Shown here one piece after another: positions 8,405-16,959 of a stretch of DNA of 64,000 nucleotides. Position 1 is the first letter of the stretch; every line of letters starts with the position of its first letter. The notes under the pieces were generated by a model that was given only the letters and a program-made list of their open reading frames with translations, ran no database searches and was not told the DNA's origin. The stretch comes from CAWICD01 sp052267165 (GTDB lineage Bacteria; Vulcanimicrobiota; Vulcanimicrobiia; Vulcanimicrobiales; Vulcanimicrobiaceae). Location: positions 186,001 to 250,000 of the forward strand of contig JBKQHO010000051.1 in NCBI GenBank assembly GCA_052267165.1, in the 5' to 3' direction. The translations under genes and the position numbers were made by a program.

Positions 8405-9769
8405 ATGAACCGCGCACCAAAACTTCTCGCTCGTGAAGCTGCGGGCAAACCCGTTCGAGTCGCGCTGATCGGCGCCGGCAAGTTCGGCACCATGATCCTC
8501 GCGCAACTGAACCTGATGCGGGGCGTGCACCTCGCCGTCCTAGCCGATCTCAACGTCGCGCGGGCGAAAGAAGCGGCGGTCCGCGCGGGCTGGCAAACCG
8601 GGCGCTTCACCCTCGCGGAAAACCCCTCGGTGGCGAACGACGTCGCGCGTACCGGAGGCACGGCGCTCGTGGCCTCCGGTGAGATCGCGGCGCTCTGCGA
8701 CGTCGACGTCGTGATCGAAGCGACGGGCTTCGTCGAGGCGGGCGCCCTGCACGCGCACCGCGCGATCGAAGCCGGGCATCACGTGATCATGGTGACGGTC
8801 GAAGCCGACGTCGTCGTCGGACCGATCCTGCACCACAAAGCGCAGCAGAACGGGGTCATCTACTCGATGGCTTACGGCGATCAGCCGGCCTTGATCTGCG
8901 AGCTGATCGACTGGGCGCGCACGAGCGGCTTCCGCGTCGTGGCGGCCGGCAAGGGCACGAAGTTTCTGCCGAAGTACCGGCGCAGCACGCCCGACACCTG
9001 GCATACCTATTACGGCTTCACGCCGGAAGAGGTCAAGCGGGGCGGCTTCAACGGGCGCATGTTCAACTCGTTCCTCGACGGAACGAAGTCGGCGATCGAA
9101 GCCGCGGCCGTAGCAAACGCGTCCGGCTTGGGAATTTCTGACGGCGGCCTCACGTTCGCGCCGGTTGCCGTCGAAAAGCTTGCGAGCGTCATGTGTCCGA
9201 AGGCGGCCGGCGGCCTGCTCGAACGCGAAGGCATGGTCGACATCGTCACCTGCGTGAACGAAGACGACTCGTTCGTTCCCAACAATCTGCGCTGGGGCGT
9301 CTACGTCACGTTCACGTCCGATTCCGCGTACAGCCGGCAATGCTGGCCGGAGTACGGAATCGCTACCGATCCCAGCGGGCACTACGCCGCGCTGTGGCGG
9401 CCCTATCACTTCATCGGTCTCGAGATCGGCGTCTCGGTCGCGAGCGTGGTGCTCGAAGGGGCGGCGACGGGAGCGCCGTCGTACGGCCCGCTCGCCGAAG
9501 TCGTCTGCGCGACGCGCGGGCCGATGAAAGCGGGCGAGATGATCGACGGCGAAGGCGGCTACGCCGTCTACGGCACCGTCGTCTCGGGCGAGCGCGCGCG
9601 GCGCGAACGGCTCGTGCCGATGGGGCTCGCGACCGGTCTCAAGCTCACTCACGACGTCGGCATCGATCATCCGATCGGCGAGTCGGACGTCACCTGGGAT
9701 GAATCGTCGTTCATTTGGAAGTTGCGCCGCGAGCAGGAACGGCTCTTCAGCGCGCCGGTTCCGGTGTAG
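8405..9769 (+). CDS. NAD(P)-dependent dehydrogenase with C-terminal SAF domain (homoserine-dehydrogenase-like)
   Basis: A 454-residue protein. The N-terminal Rossmann fold has the dinucleotide motif GAGKFG in VRVALIGAGKFGTM (about residues 17-30), with VDVVIEATGFVEAG and a homoserine-dehydrogenase-like catalytic region after it. The C-terminus (LKAGEMIDGEGGYAVYG is the sense, read here as MKAGEMIDGEGGYAVYG; then GLATGLKLTHDVG) is a SAF-like domain. Such proteins occur in several carbohydrate-acid catabolic loci, but the reaction is not settled to my knowledge. It lies between dctP and dctQM. No LtnD- or DenD-type acid-sugar dehydrogenase is visible in the locus, so this enzyme may supply the first oxidation; that is inference. 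Confidence 0.75.
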   Translation: MNRAPKLLAREAAGKPVRVALIGAGKFGTMILAQLNLMRGVHLAVLADLNVARAKEAAVRAGWQTGRFTLAENPSVANDVARTGGTALVASGEIAALCDVDVVIEATGFVEAGALHAHRAIEAGHHVIMVTVEADVVVGPILHHKAQQNGVIYSMAYGDQPALICELIDWARTSGFRVVAAGKGTKFLPKYRRSTPDTWHTYYGFTPEEVKRGGFNGRMFNSFLDGTKSAIEAAAVANASGLGISDGGLTFAPVAVEKLASVMCPKAAGGLLEREGMVDIVTCVNEDDSFVPNNLRWGVYVTFTSDSAYSRQCWPEYGIATDPSGHYAALWRPYHFIGLEIGVSVASVVLEGAATGAPSYGPLAEVVCATRGPMKAGEMIDGEGGYAVYGTVVSGERARRERLVPMGLATGLKLTHDVGIDHPIGESDVTWDESSFIWKLRREQERLFSAPVPV

Positions 9770-9773
9770 CCCC

Positions 9774-11675
9774 ATGATGACGGCGCTGCCGATCGAAGCT
9801 GTCATGCACGCGGAGGCGGTGGCCGGGACGCCTCCGCCGCGTCGGCTGTGGCGACGCGCCACGAAGGCCATCGACCGGCTCATCGGCTTCGTCGTCGAAC
9901 CGCTCGCCGCGCTGGTCATCGTTGCGGAGGTGTGCATCCTCGCCAGCGGCGTCTTCTCCCGCTACGTCCTGCACAACGCGCTGCCCTGGACCGACGAGCT
10001 CGCAACGTACCTCTTTCTCTGGCTCACGATGCTCGGCGCGGTGGTCGCCTACCGCCGCGACGAGCACATGCGCATGAACGCGTTGTTCCGGGTCGTCTCG
10101 CCCGGGGTCCGCGAGACGCTGGAGATCGTCTCGACGGCGGTCATCGCGCTCTTCTGCATCGAGCTGATTCCGGCGAGCCGCACGTTTTATGACCTCGAAA
10201 CGATCGACTTCACGCCGGAGCTGAACCTGCCGCGCTCCTTGGATATCGTCGCCATCCTGGTCGGGCTGTCGCTCATCCTCGTGCTCGCAATCCTGCGGCT
10301 GATCGACAGCAATCCGCGGCGCAGCATTCCGGTCGTCGCCGTCGCGGCCGCGATCGCCGTTGCGGCCTTCGTCGGCCACGGCGCGCTGACCGGGCTCGGC
10401 AACGTCAACCTCGTCCTGTTCTTCGTGGTCGTCGTCGGCGCGTGCGTCGCAATCGGCATCCCGATCGCGTTCTCGTTCGGGTTCGGAACGCTGAGCTACC
10501 TCGCTCTGGCGACGACGAGCCCGCTGAGCACCGTCGTCGGACGAATGACCGAGGGGATCGGGAATCTCGTCCTGCTCGCGATTCCGCTGTTCGTTCTGCT
10601 GGGCGTGCTCATCGAGGCCGCGGGGATCTCGCGCCGCCTCGTCGACGCGCTCGCGAGCCTCGTCGGGCACTTCCGCGGCGGCCTCAACATCGTGCTGGTC
10701 GCGGCGATGTACGTCGTCTCGGGGATCTCGGGCTCGAAAACGGCGGACATGGCGGCGGTCGCTCCGGCGCTCTTTCCGGAGATGGAGCGTCGCGGCCAAA
10801 AGCGCCCCGAGATGATCGCCCTGCTGGCGACCTCCGGCGCGATGGCGGAAACGATTCCGCCGAGTTTCGTCCTCATCATCATCGGAACGGTCGCCGGGTT
10901 ATCGATCCGCGACCTGTTCACGGCCGGCCTCCTGCCGGCTTGCGTCGCCGCGATCGCCTTGATCACGGTCGCGCTGGTGCGGTCGCGAGCAGAAAAGACC
11001 GAGCTCGCCAAACGGGCGACGGCGAAGCAGATCGGTTGGGCGTTCCTCATCGCGCTTCCGGGCTTCGTCCTGCCGCTCTTGATCCGCGCATTCGTCGTCA
11101 ACGGCGTTGCAACGGCGACCGAGGTGTCGACGGTCGGGATCATCTACACGATGCTGATCGGCATCATCATCTATCGGGAGTTCAAGTGGAAGCGCGCGTA
11201 CCCGATGCTGTGCGAGACGGCCAGCCTCAGCGGCGCGATCATGCTGATCATCGCGACCGCGACTTCGATGGCCTGGGCGCTGACCCAGTCGGGTTTCGCG
11301 GGGCAACTCGCGACGATTCTGTCACACGCGGGCGGACCGGCGGGCTTCATGGCGCTTTCGATCGTACTCTTCATCGTGCTCGGTTCGGTCCTCGAAGGCG
11401 CGCCGGCGATCGTGCTTTTCGGTCCGCTCCTCTTCCCCATCGCTCAGCAGATCGGCGTCAACCAGATCCACTATGCGATCGTCACGATTCTCGCGATGGG
11501 CGTCGGGCTGTTCGCCCCGCCGCTGGGGATCGGGTACTATAGTGCGACAGCGATCGGGAAATGCGAGCCCGACGAGGCGGTATCGTCGATGGTGCCCTAC
11601 ATCTTGGCGTTGCTGGTGGCACTGATCATCGTCGCCTGCGTCCCCTGGCTTTCGATCGGGTTCCTCGCCCACTAG
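9774..11675 (+). CDS. dctQM: Fused TRAP transporter permease, small plus large subunits (DctQM)
   Basis: About 633 residues. Residues about 35-190 are a four-helix DctQ-type small subunit with the typical YVLHNALPWTDELATYLFLW. From about 205 onward there is a DctM-type large subunit with many membrane helices, including IPLFVLLGVLIEAAGISRRLVD, SGSKTADMAAVAPALFPEM and ETIPPSFVLIIIG. Q-M fusions are a known variant. The start is the first ATG of a pair at 9774/9777, four bases after the preceding stop, which puts it in one operon with the dehydrogenase and dctP. With DctP it forms a sodium-driven sugar-acid uptake system. Confidence 0.9.
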   Translation: MMTALPIEAVMHAEAVAGTPPPRRLWRRATKAIDRLIGFVVEPLAALVIVAEVCILASGVFSRYVLHNALPWTDELATYLFLWLTMLGAVVAYRRDEHMRMNALFRVVSPGVRETLEIVSTAVIALFCIELIPASRTFYDLETIDFTPELNLPRSLDIVAILVGLSLILVLAILRLIDSNPRRSIPVVAVAAAIAVAAFVGHGALTGLGNVNLVLFFVVVVGACVAIGIPIAFSFGFGTLSYLALATTSPLSTVVGRMTEGIGNLVLLAIPLFVLLGVLIEAAGISRRLVDALASLVGHFRGGLNIVLVAAMYVVSGISGSKTADMAAVAPALFPEMERRGQKRPEMIALLATSGAMAETIPPSFVLIIIGTVAGLSIRDLFTAGLLPACVAAIALITVALVRSRAEKTELAKRATAKQIGWAFLIALPGFVLPLLIRAFVVNGVATATEVSTVGIIYTMLIGIIIYREFKWKRAYPMLCETASLSGAIMLIIATATSMAWALTQSGFAGQLATILSHAGGPAGFMALSIVLFIVLGSVLEGAPAIVLFGPLLFPIAQQIGVNQIHYAIVTILAMGVGLFAPPLGIGYYSATAIGKCEPDEAVSSMVPYILALLVALIIVACVPWLSIGFLAH

Positions 11676-11730
11676 AGCGCCGTTTCCGGCACACTAGGCG
11701 CTTGATTCCGCGGCCGGAGGCACCGGCTTA

Positions 11731-11877
11731 TTGGCCAATAGGCAACCTCCGCTGGATACGGCAAGCGGAGGGACACGGACGACGTTCGACGGACAGGTGA
11801 CGATCGTAACGGGAGGAACGCGCGGGATCGGCCAAGCGATCACCGGGCTCCTCGCGCGCGAAGGGGTTGCCAACTGT
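11731..11877 (+). pseudogene. N-terminal stub of a short-chain dehydrogenase
   Basis: The frame reads FDGQVTIVTGGTRGIGQAI then TGLLAREGVA, a clear SDR nucleotide-binding start (TGxxxGIG) with the first beta-alpha-beta unit. Homology ends near 11870, and the frame then runs antisense to the RsbW-like gene. The catalytic Ser-Tyr-Lys part is absent. Only about 45 of some 250 residues remain, so the gene is dead. It lies just downstream of the TRAP operon and may once have belonged to it. Confidence 0.65.
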
Positions 11878-11885
11878 TGCCCAAG

Positions 11886-12311
11886 CTACGTGTTGAGCCG
11901 AACGGGCAGCTCGACCGTCACCCGAAAACGGTCGCCTTTGACGCGTGCAACGTGGATCGACCGCGCCAGCGACTTCGCGATGAAGATGCCGCGACCCGCG
12001 CACTGGCCGCGGGCGGGCAGCGCAACGCGTTCGAGCGCGAACCCTTCGCCGGCGTCTTCGACCCACAAGATGGCGCAGGTCGGACCGGGCCCGAGGGACG
12101 AGCGCACCGGACCTCTGCCGTGGGTCAGCGCGTTGGCGATGAGCTCGCCGAAGATGAGGACGGCAGCTTCGCAATCCGAATCCGGAACCGCCGCTTGCTT
12201 GAGGTACGCGGAGAACTCCTTTCGGACGCGCGACGCGCTTGCGTAGTCTCCGCTCTCGATGTGCCAGATCCGCTTGACGGCCTGCCGAGTATCCCTCATC
12301 GCGCCTTTCAT
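11886..12311 (-). CDS. RsbW-like ATP-binding protein (HATPase_c_2 type)
   Basis: A 141-residue single-domain GHKL ATPase. The N box is AAVLIFGELIANALTHG, the G1 box is WVEDAGEGF, and a G2-like loop is GRGIFIAKSLARSI. This short form belongs to the anti-sigma-factor/serine-kinase group (RsbW/SpoIIAB-like) used in partner-switching stress control, or to regulatory ATPases attached to such systems. No anti-anti-sigma factor or sigma factor gene is adjacent, so its partner is unknown. The ATG at 12311 is used; another ATG lies four codons in. Confidence 0.75.
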   Translation of the reverse strand: MKGAMRDTRQAVKRIWHIESGDYASASRVRKEFSAYLKQAAVPDSDCEAAVLIFGELIANALTHGRGPVRSSLGPGPTCAILWVEDAGEGFALERVALPARGQCAGRGIFIAKSLARSIHVARVKGDRFRVTVELPVRLNT

Positions 12312-12552
12312 CGGCGGTGCGCCCCCGGCGCCCGGACAACCCGATTAGCGTACTCGCTTGCGGGGGAGCTTATCTGTACGTTTTTGCCATAGCCCGTCAA
12401 CGCGCCAGAGGAAGGGGGTCCTGTCGCTTTGGCAAAGGAGCGAGCTCCTGAAGCCGGCGATAATGCCGAGCAGTTGTTGCTGCACTGCGCCATGATTGCG
12501 CTCTTGTCCGAAAGGGAGCGCGATGCCGTGCTCCGCGGCGGGCCGCGCATAC

Positions 12553-12584
12553 TTGACCTAGGCCATTACATTCTTGACAATGGC
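12553..12584 (+). promoter_or_regulatory. Putative promoter and operator of the MarR-GNAT gene
   Basis: TTGACC (12553-12558) and GACAAT (12576-12581) are 17 bases apart. A perfect inverted repeat, GCCATT at 12562-12567 and AATGGC at 12579-12584, spans the spacer and -10. This is the size and place expected for autoregulation by a MarR protein. The -10 is weak, so the promoter call is tentative. Confidence 0.4.
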
Positions 12585-12588
12585 ATAC

Positions 12589-13554
12589 ATGCGAGCCGAA
12601 ACGCCTTCACGCGGGCCACAAACCGCCGGCCGGCGGATCGACCGGCGCGCGAGCGCGGTTCGGCGCTTCAACCGCTTCTACACCAAGCAGATCGGCGTCT
12701 TGCACGAAGGGCTGTTGCGCAGCCCGTTCTCATTGACCGAAGTCCGCGTTCTGTACGAACTGGCGCATCGCGACGAGCCCACTGCTGCCGAGCTCGGCAA
12801 AGACCTCAACGTCGATCTCGGCTATCTCAGCCGCATCTTGCGCAACTTCGAGCGGCGCGGGTTCATCGAGAAAACGCCCTCGGCTTCGGATGGCCGCCAG
12901 ATGATTCTCTCGCTCACCGCGCACGGCCGCGACACGTTCGAGCCGCTCGAGCGTTCGTCGCAGAATGAAGCCGTCGCTCTGCTCGGCCAGCTCTCGGACG
13001 ACGAGCAGCGGCGCCTGGTCGAAGCCATGCACGCCATAGAGCGGCTGCTCGGCGACCGGCAGGCTCAGAGCGTTCCCTACGTGCTGCGGCCGCATCAGCC
13101 GGGCGACATGGGGTGGATCGTTCACCGCCACGCCCTGCTCTACGCGCAGGAATACGGCTGGGACGAGCGGTTCGAAGCGCTCGTCGCCGGCATCACCGCC
13201 AAGTTCATCGACGACTTCGACCCAAAGCGCGAGCGCTGCTGGATCGCGGAACGCGAGGACGAGATCGTGGGGTCGGTCTTTCTCGTGATGCAGTCAGACA
13301 CGGTGGCAAAGCTTCGGCTCTTGCTGGTCGAGCCGTCAGTTCGCGGGCTCGGGATCGGTCATCGCTTGGTCGACGAGTGCATCCGTTTCGCGCGGCGCAC
13401 CGGCTATGCGAAGCTGACGCTGTGGACGAACGACATCTTGCACGCGGCGCGACGCATCTACGAAGAAGCCGGCTTCGAGCTCGTCGAGGAAGAGCGGCAC
13501 CACAGCTTCGGCCACGACCTCGTGGGACAGAACTGGGAGCTCGAGTTGCGGTGA
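12589..13554 (+). CDS. MarR-type regulator fused to a GNAT acetyltransferase
   Basis: About 321 residues. Residues 20-150 are a MarR winged helix (SLTEVRVLYELAHRDEPTAA, DLGYLSRILRNFERRG and the wing TPSASDGRQMIL). Residues 160-320 are a GNAT fold with the acetyl-CoA loop VRGLGIGHRLVDECI (the Q/R-x-x-G-x-G/A core) and ILHAARRIYEEAGFEL. MarR-GNAT fusions are a known architecture, but their acetyl acceptors are generally unknown. Three in-frame starts exist (TTG 12574, ATG 12580, ATG 12589). I chose 12589 because the first two lie inside the -10/operator and 12589 coincides with the predicted transcript start. The downstream exporter gene overlaps by GTGA, so they form one unit. Confidence 0.82.
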   Translation: MRAETPSRGPQTAGRRIDRRASAVRRFNRFYTKQIGVLHEGLLRSPFSLTEVRVLYELAHRDEPTAAELGKDLNVDLGYLSRILRNFERRGFIEKTPSASDGRQMILSLTAHGRDTFEPLERSSQNEAVALLGQLSDDEQRRLVEAMHAIERLLGDRQAQSVPYVLRPHQPGDMGWIVHRHALLYAQEYGWDERFEALVAGITAKFIDDFDPKRERCWIAEREDEIVGSVFLVMQSDTVAKLRLLLVEPSVRGLGIGHRLVDECIRFARRTGYAKLTLWTNDILHAARRIYEEAGFELVEEERHHSFGHDLVGQNWELELR

Positions 13555-14456
13555 CGCCGGCCTCGAAGGCCGCGTTTGCCGCCGCGGGCACGAGCGTGCT
13601 CGTCGGCGCCGCCATCGTTGCCACGCGCGTCGTCGTGCACCAAGTGGGGCCGGGGTCGCTCGCGCTCCTGCGGTATCTCATCGGTTTTTGCTGTCTGCTG
13701 CCGTTCACGCTCGGATCGGCGCGCGTGCGATTCGAGGCCCGCGACGTGCTGCCGATCGCTTTGCTCGGCATCCTGCAGTTTGGCATTCTCATCGCGCTCT
13801 TGAACTACGCGCTGCAATTCATTCCGTCAGCGCAAGCAGCGCTTATTTTCGCGACGACGCCCTTGCTCACGATGCTGCTCGCGGCGGCGCTGGGACGGGA
13901 AGCGCTCACCGCGTCCAAGGCGGCCGGCGTCCTCTCGAGCATCCTGGGCGTTGCGCTGGCCCTCGGCGAGAAGTTGACCGTGCACGGCGCCGGGGTACCG
14001 GCGTGGATCGGAATCAGCGCCGCGTTCGGGAGCGCCTTCTGCGGCGCCGCTTGCAGTGTGTTCTACCGCCCGTATCTGCTCGAATACCCGACGCTGCAGG
14101 TCAGCGCGTTTGCGATGCTGTCCTCGATCGCGTTCCTGGCCTTGCTCGCGGCGCACGAAGGCTTCTTCGCGGCACTCCCTCACTTCTCGCCGCTCGGGTG
14201 GACGGCGGTTGCCTTCATTGGGGCGAGCAGCGGCGTGGGTTATTACCTCTGGCTTTGGGCGTTGGGCAACTCGACCCCAACCAAGGTCACCGTCTTCCTC
14301 GCGCTCGGCCCGGTCACCGCGACGATCTTCGGTTCGCTCTTCCTGGCGGAGCGCGTCACGCTGCTATCGTTCGCCGGGATTGCATGCGTCGCGCTCGGTC
14401 TACGCTTGGCCACGTACCAAGTCGTGAGTTCTGCTCCAGCCGCCCAGAGGTCGTAA
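13551..14456 (+). CDS. EamA/DMT-superfamily transporter
   Basis: About 301 residues with some ten predicted membrane helices arranged as two EamA repeats (for example SAQAALIFATTPLLTMLLAAALG in the first and STPTKVTVFLALGPVTATI in the second). This family exports amino acids, nucleosides or other metabolites; the substrate cannot be read from the sequence. The GTG start overlaps the stop of the MarR-GNAT gene (GTGA at 13551-13554), which implies translational coupling. The regulator may respond to, or acetylate, the compound that is exported. Confidence 0.85.
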   Translation: MTPASKAAFAAAGTSVLVGAAIVATRVVVHQVGPGSLALLRYLIGFCCLLPFTLGSARVRFEARDVLPIALLGILQFGILIALLNYALQFIPSAQAALIFATTPLLTMLLAAALGREALTASKAAGVLSSILGVALALGEKLTVHGAGVPAWIGISAAFGSAFCGAACSVFYRPYLLEYPTLQVSAFAMLSSIAFLALLAAHEGFFAALPHFSPLGWTAVAFIGASSGVGYYLWLWALGNSTPTKVTVFLALGPVTATIFGSLFLAERVTLLSFAGIACVALGLRLATYQVVSSAPAAQRS

Positions 14457-14469
14457 CCCGGGCGGCTCG

Positions 14470-15984
14470 CTACGGCGTCAGCTGGACGTCGAGGCGGGTC
14501 TCGAAAGTGCGGTTCCAGGGGAGGGTCGCGTCGAGCCGGATGATACGGTGCGCGGGTGCCACCTTCGCTATCAGAGCGAGGGCGAGCGGGCGCAGAAGCG
14601 CGTCGTTCTCGGCGGCGGCTTGTTGCGCCGCGGGCGGGAGCAGATACGAGTGATCCGCGACGCCCGACTTGGCGAGGTCCGCGTCGAGCTGCGGGCGCAC
14701 GGTCTTTTGAAACACGACGTCGTCGAGATAGCGCATGAACGTGAACGTGAGGTGCGTGCGCGCGTCGTACTTGTTGAAACGCTGACCTGCGAGCACCGCG
14801 AACGCTTCCGGGATCGACGTGCCGACGGTGTTGGCGGCCGTATTCCAGGAGGCGAACGCATCGACGAGGCCGGCTACTTTGCGCGCGATGAGCTCGTCCA
14901 TCAAACGCCGCTGCTCGCCGGGATCGCCCGAGTCCAAAAACGAGAGGTCCGCGATCGCGGCGCGCCAAGGCCGGCTTGCGATCGCGTCCACGAAGCTCGC
15001 TTCGTCGGCGTCGCTCGTGTGCGGGACGCGCACGAAGAGGTCGACGTCGGCGGGAGCGCTCGGCTCGACCTCGACGCCGCCCGAACTGGCGATCACGGAT
15101 GCAATCGTCGTCGCGAGCGGCGCGAACTCGAGCGGGTCTTGCACCGTCCCGCCTTCGGACCGGGAGTAGATCACGCGCACGCGCGGGACGAGACCCGCCT
15201 CGCGCACGAGCGCGGCGGCGACCAGCACCATTCCCAACTCGTCCGTGCCCGGCTCGATCGACCAGCGTCCGTTCGGCATGGCGCTCGTCGCGTACGAACG
15301 CAACGCCGCGAGATCGGCGATGTGCAGACCGACGGCGCCGGCGTCGTCCTGGCCGAGCACGGCCTTGTCGAACGCACCGCTCGCGTCGTCGCGCAAGACG
15401 TCGAGATCGACGGCGAGATCGCGCGCGCGCGTTCCGAGGTACGCGTCGAGGGTGGGGCCGAGCTCCGTGCGGAGCCGGGCCGCCGTCGCTTCCTGTTCGG
15501 CGGTTTGCAACGGATCCGGCAAGTTGGCGTACTTTTGGATCTTCGGCCAAACGTTGCCGGCGAACGGAAAATCGGCGGCCGGGCCGATCGCCGGGACGCC
15601 GGTCGGCGCGAGCCGCATGACCGTGCCGAAGACGGTGAACGCTGCGAGCGAGTGGCGCTCGCGGACTCCGGCCAGCTCGGCGAGCCGCGCGCGGGCCGTC
15701 CCGAGATCGACCGCGGGAATGCGCGAAGCGACGAGCCCGCCGTAGTCGATCATGTCATTCGAAACGACGAATTCTTGACCGTCGGGCGGCGGGGTGTCGA
15801 GCCAGCGCAAGATCGCATCCGGACTGCCTGGGTTCAAATAGTTGCCGAGCGTCGAGGCGGGCGGCTCGGCGAGGTTGACGCCCGCGATTTGCCCGATGAT
15901 CTGCGGGAACTGCGCCGTCGCCGGACGATCGTCGAGCGGAACGAAAACGATGGAAAGGCCGAGCAGCGCCGCGAATAGACTCAA
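14470..15984 (-). CDS. DUF4127 family protein
   Basis: About 504 residues, the usual DUF4127 length. The N-terminus has IVFVPLDDRPATAQFPQIIG, matching the conserved VPLDDRP start of the family; DMIDYGGLVASR and TDELGMVL are further family-like segments. The start is taken as the TTG at 15984, because the upstream part of the frame is antisense-like sequence and this codon overlaps the stop of the preceding hydrolase fragment (TTGA). A hydrophobic stretch directly after the start could act as an export signal. The biochemical function of DUF4127 is not known to me. Confidence 0.82.
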   Translation of the reverse strand: MSLFAALLGLSIVFVPLDDRPATAQFPQIIGQIAGVNLAEPPASTLGNYLNPGSPDAILRWLDTPPPDGQEFVVSNDMIDYGGLVASRIPAVDLGTARARLAELAGVRERHSLAAFTVFGTVMRLAPTGVPAIGPAADFPFAGNVWPKIQKYANLPDPLQTAEQEATAARLRTELGPTLDAYLGTRARDLAVDLDVLRDDASGAFDKAVLGQDDAGAVGLHIADLAALRSYATSAMPNGRWSIEPGTDELGMVLVAAALVREAGLVPRVRVIYSRSEGGTVQDPLEFAPLATTIASVIASSGGVEVEPSAPADVDLFVRVPHTSDADEASFVDAIASRPWRAAIADLSFLDSGDPGEQRRLMDELIARKVAGLVDAFASWNTAANTVGTSIPEAFAVLAGQRFNKYDARTHLTFTFMRYLDDVVFQKTVRPQLDADLAKSGVADHSYLLPPAAQQAAAENDALLRPLALALIAKVAPAHRIIRLDATLPWNRTFETRLDVQLTP

Positions 15985-16271
15985 TCGAGGTACCGGCGCA
16001 GAAAGTCGAGCGTCTGCGTCTGGGCGTCGGCGGCGGCGCTCGGATACGTGGTGATGGAGACGACCTTGCCGGCGGCGGCAGCCGATTGCGCGAGCGCTTG
16101 GCAAGCCGGCGCCGGAGTCCAATCGTTGGCGTCGCCGTCGAAGATCGGCAGCGGCACGCTCACGCTCGCACCCACTCGGTTGCGGCACGAGGGATGATAA
16201 GCAGCCGCCCACGACACAACGCAGCATGCCGCCGGGATGAAGGCGAGCCGCATCGTGTCTCGCGCGCGCAT
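15981..16271 (-). pseudogene. Internally deleted dienelactone-hydrolase-like fragment
   Basis: The 96-residue frame reads AAAYHPSCRNRVGASVSVPL, then IFDGDANDWTPAPACQALA, and ends DAQTQTLDFLRRYLD. These match the C-terminal third of dienelactone hydrolases, where a VPLLILIGDxDDWTP segment carries the catalytic Asp. The segment that should carry the catalytic His (PGAYHGFD-like) is missing between TTYPSAA and DAQTQ, and the N-terminal half with the nucleophile Cys is absent. Complete enzymes are about 230 residues or more. Its stop overlaps the TTG start of the DUF4127 gene, so the two were probably one operon. Confidence 0.6.
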
Positions 16272-16366
16272 GCGAGACTATGAGCCCATCGCCCGGCCAG
16301 TTCCTCCGGCGACCGTAGCGGCTACGACGCCGCCAACCCGCCTTACGGTGCCCGCGCGAGCGGGCG

Positions 16367-16855
16367 CTACGCGAGAAGAATCTTCGGCGTCGCGAGCCAG
16401 ATCAAGGTGCCTTCCATCACCGAGGCGTCGGGCACGTCCACGCAAGCGAGAGCGCCTTTTTTCAAGTCGATTCTGGCTCCGCCGATGAGCCGGCCGATCG
16501 TCTCGCTCAGGCTTGGCTCGTGGCCGACGAGCATGACCGCGCCGGCGGCTCGACAACCCTCGAGGACGCCTGAGAGCCGGTCGAGATTGAAGTCGAGACC
16601 GAGCCGCTCGTCTTCGATGAGGCCGTCGCGCGGATGCAGCTTGCCGGAAACGATCGTGGCCGTCTGCTTCGCGCGAAGCAGCGGACTCGTCAGAATGACG
16701 TCAGGCGCGAGCGACAACTCTGCCATCGCCTTGGCCTGACGCGCCATGCGCTTGTGACCTTCTTCGGTCAGTGGACGGTCGAAATCGGCTCCCTGCCACT
16801 CGTCGCGCTCCGCGGCGATGCCGTGCCGTAAGAAATACACGTTCATCACGCTCAT
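16367..16855 (-). CDS. sixA: Phosphohistidine phosphatase SixA family
   Basis: A 162-residue histidine-phosphatase-superfamily protein with the RHG motif at the N-terminus (NVYFLRHGIAAE; the His is the phospho-acceptor), SPLLRAKQTATI, and the second catalytic histidine in VMLVGHEPSLSETIG. The length and overall pattern match SixA, which removes phosphate from HPt histidines of hybrid kinases. A hybrid kinase with an HPt domain is encoded about 6 kb away at 22545, a possible but unproven target. I chose the ATG at 16855; a second ATG follows three codons later. Confidence 0.82.
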   Translation of the reverse strand: MSVMNVYFLRHGIAAERDEWQGADFDRPLTEEGHKRMARQAKAMAELSLAPDVILTSPLLRAKQTATIVSGKLHPRDGLIEDERLGLDFNLDRLSGVLEGCRAAGAVMLVGHEPSLSETIGRLIGGARIDLKKGALACVDVPDASVMEGTLIWLATPKILLA

Positions 16856-16959
16856 TACGGCGTCCGCGATCGCCCTGCCCTTGTGACGCGAGCATGCCGA
16901 GCGAGCGCACTCTGTGCCGGCCTGGCCTCCTCGCACGCGCAGCCCGTATACTAACGGGC

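Noticed and set aside
12429..12968. Plus-strand ORF ahead of and overlapping the MarR-GNAT gene
   Set aside because: Most of it is a shadow of the MarR coding sequence, and its start has no support beyond a weak purine run.
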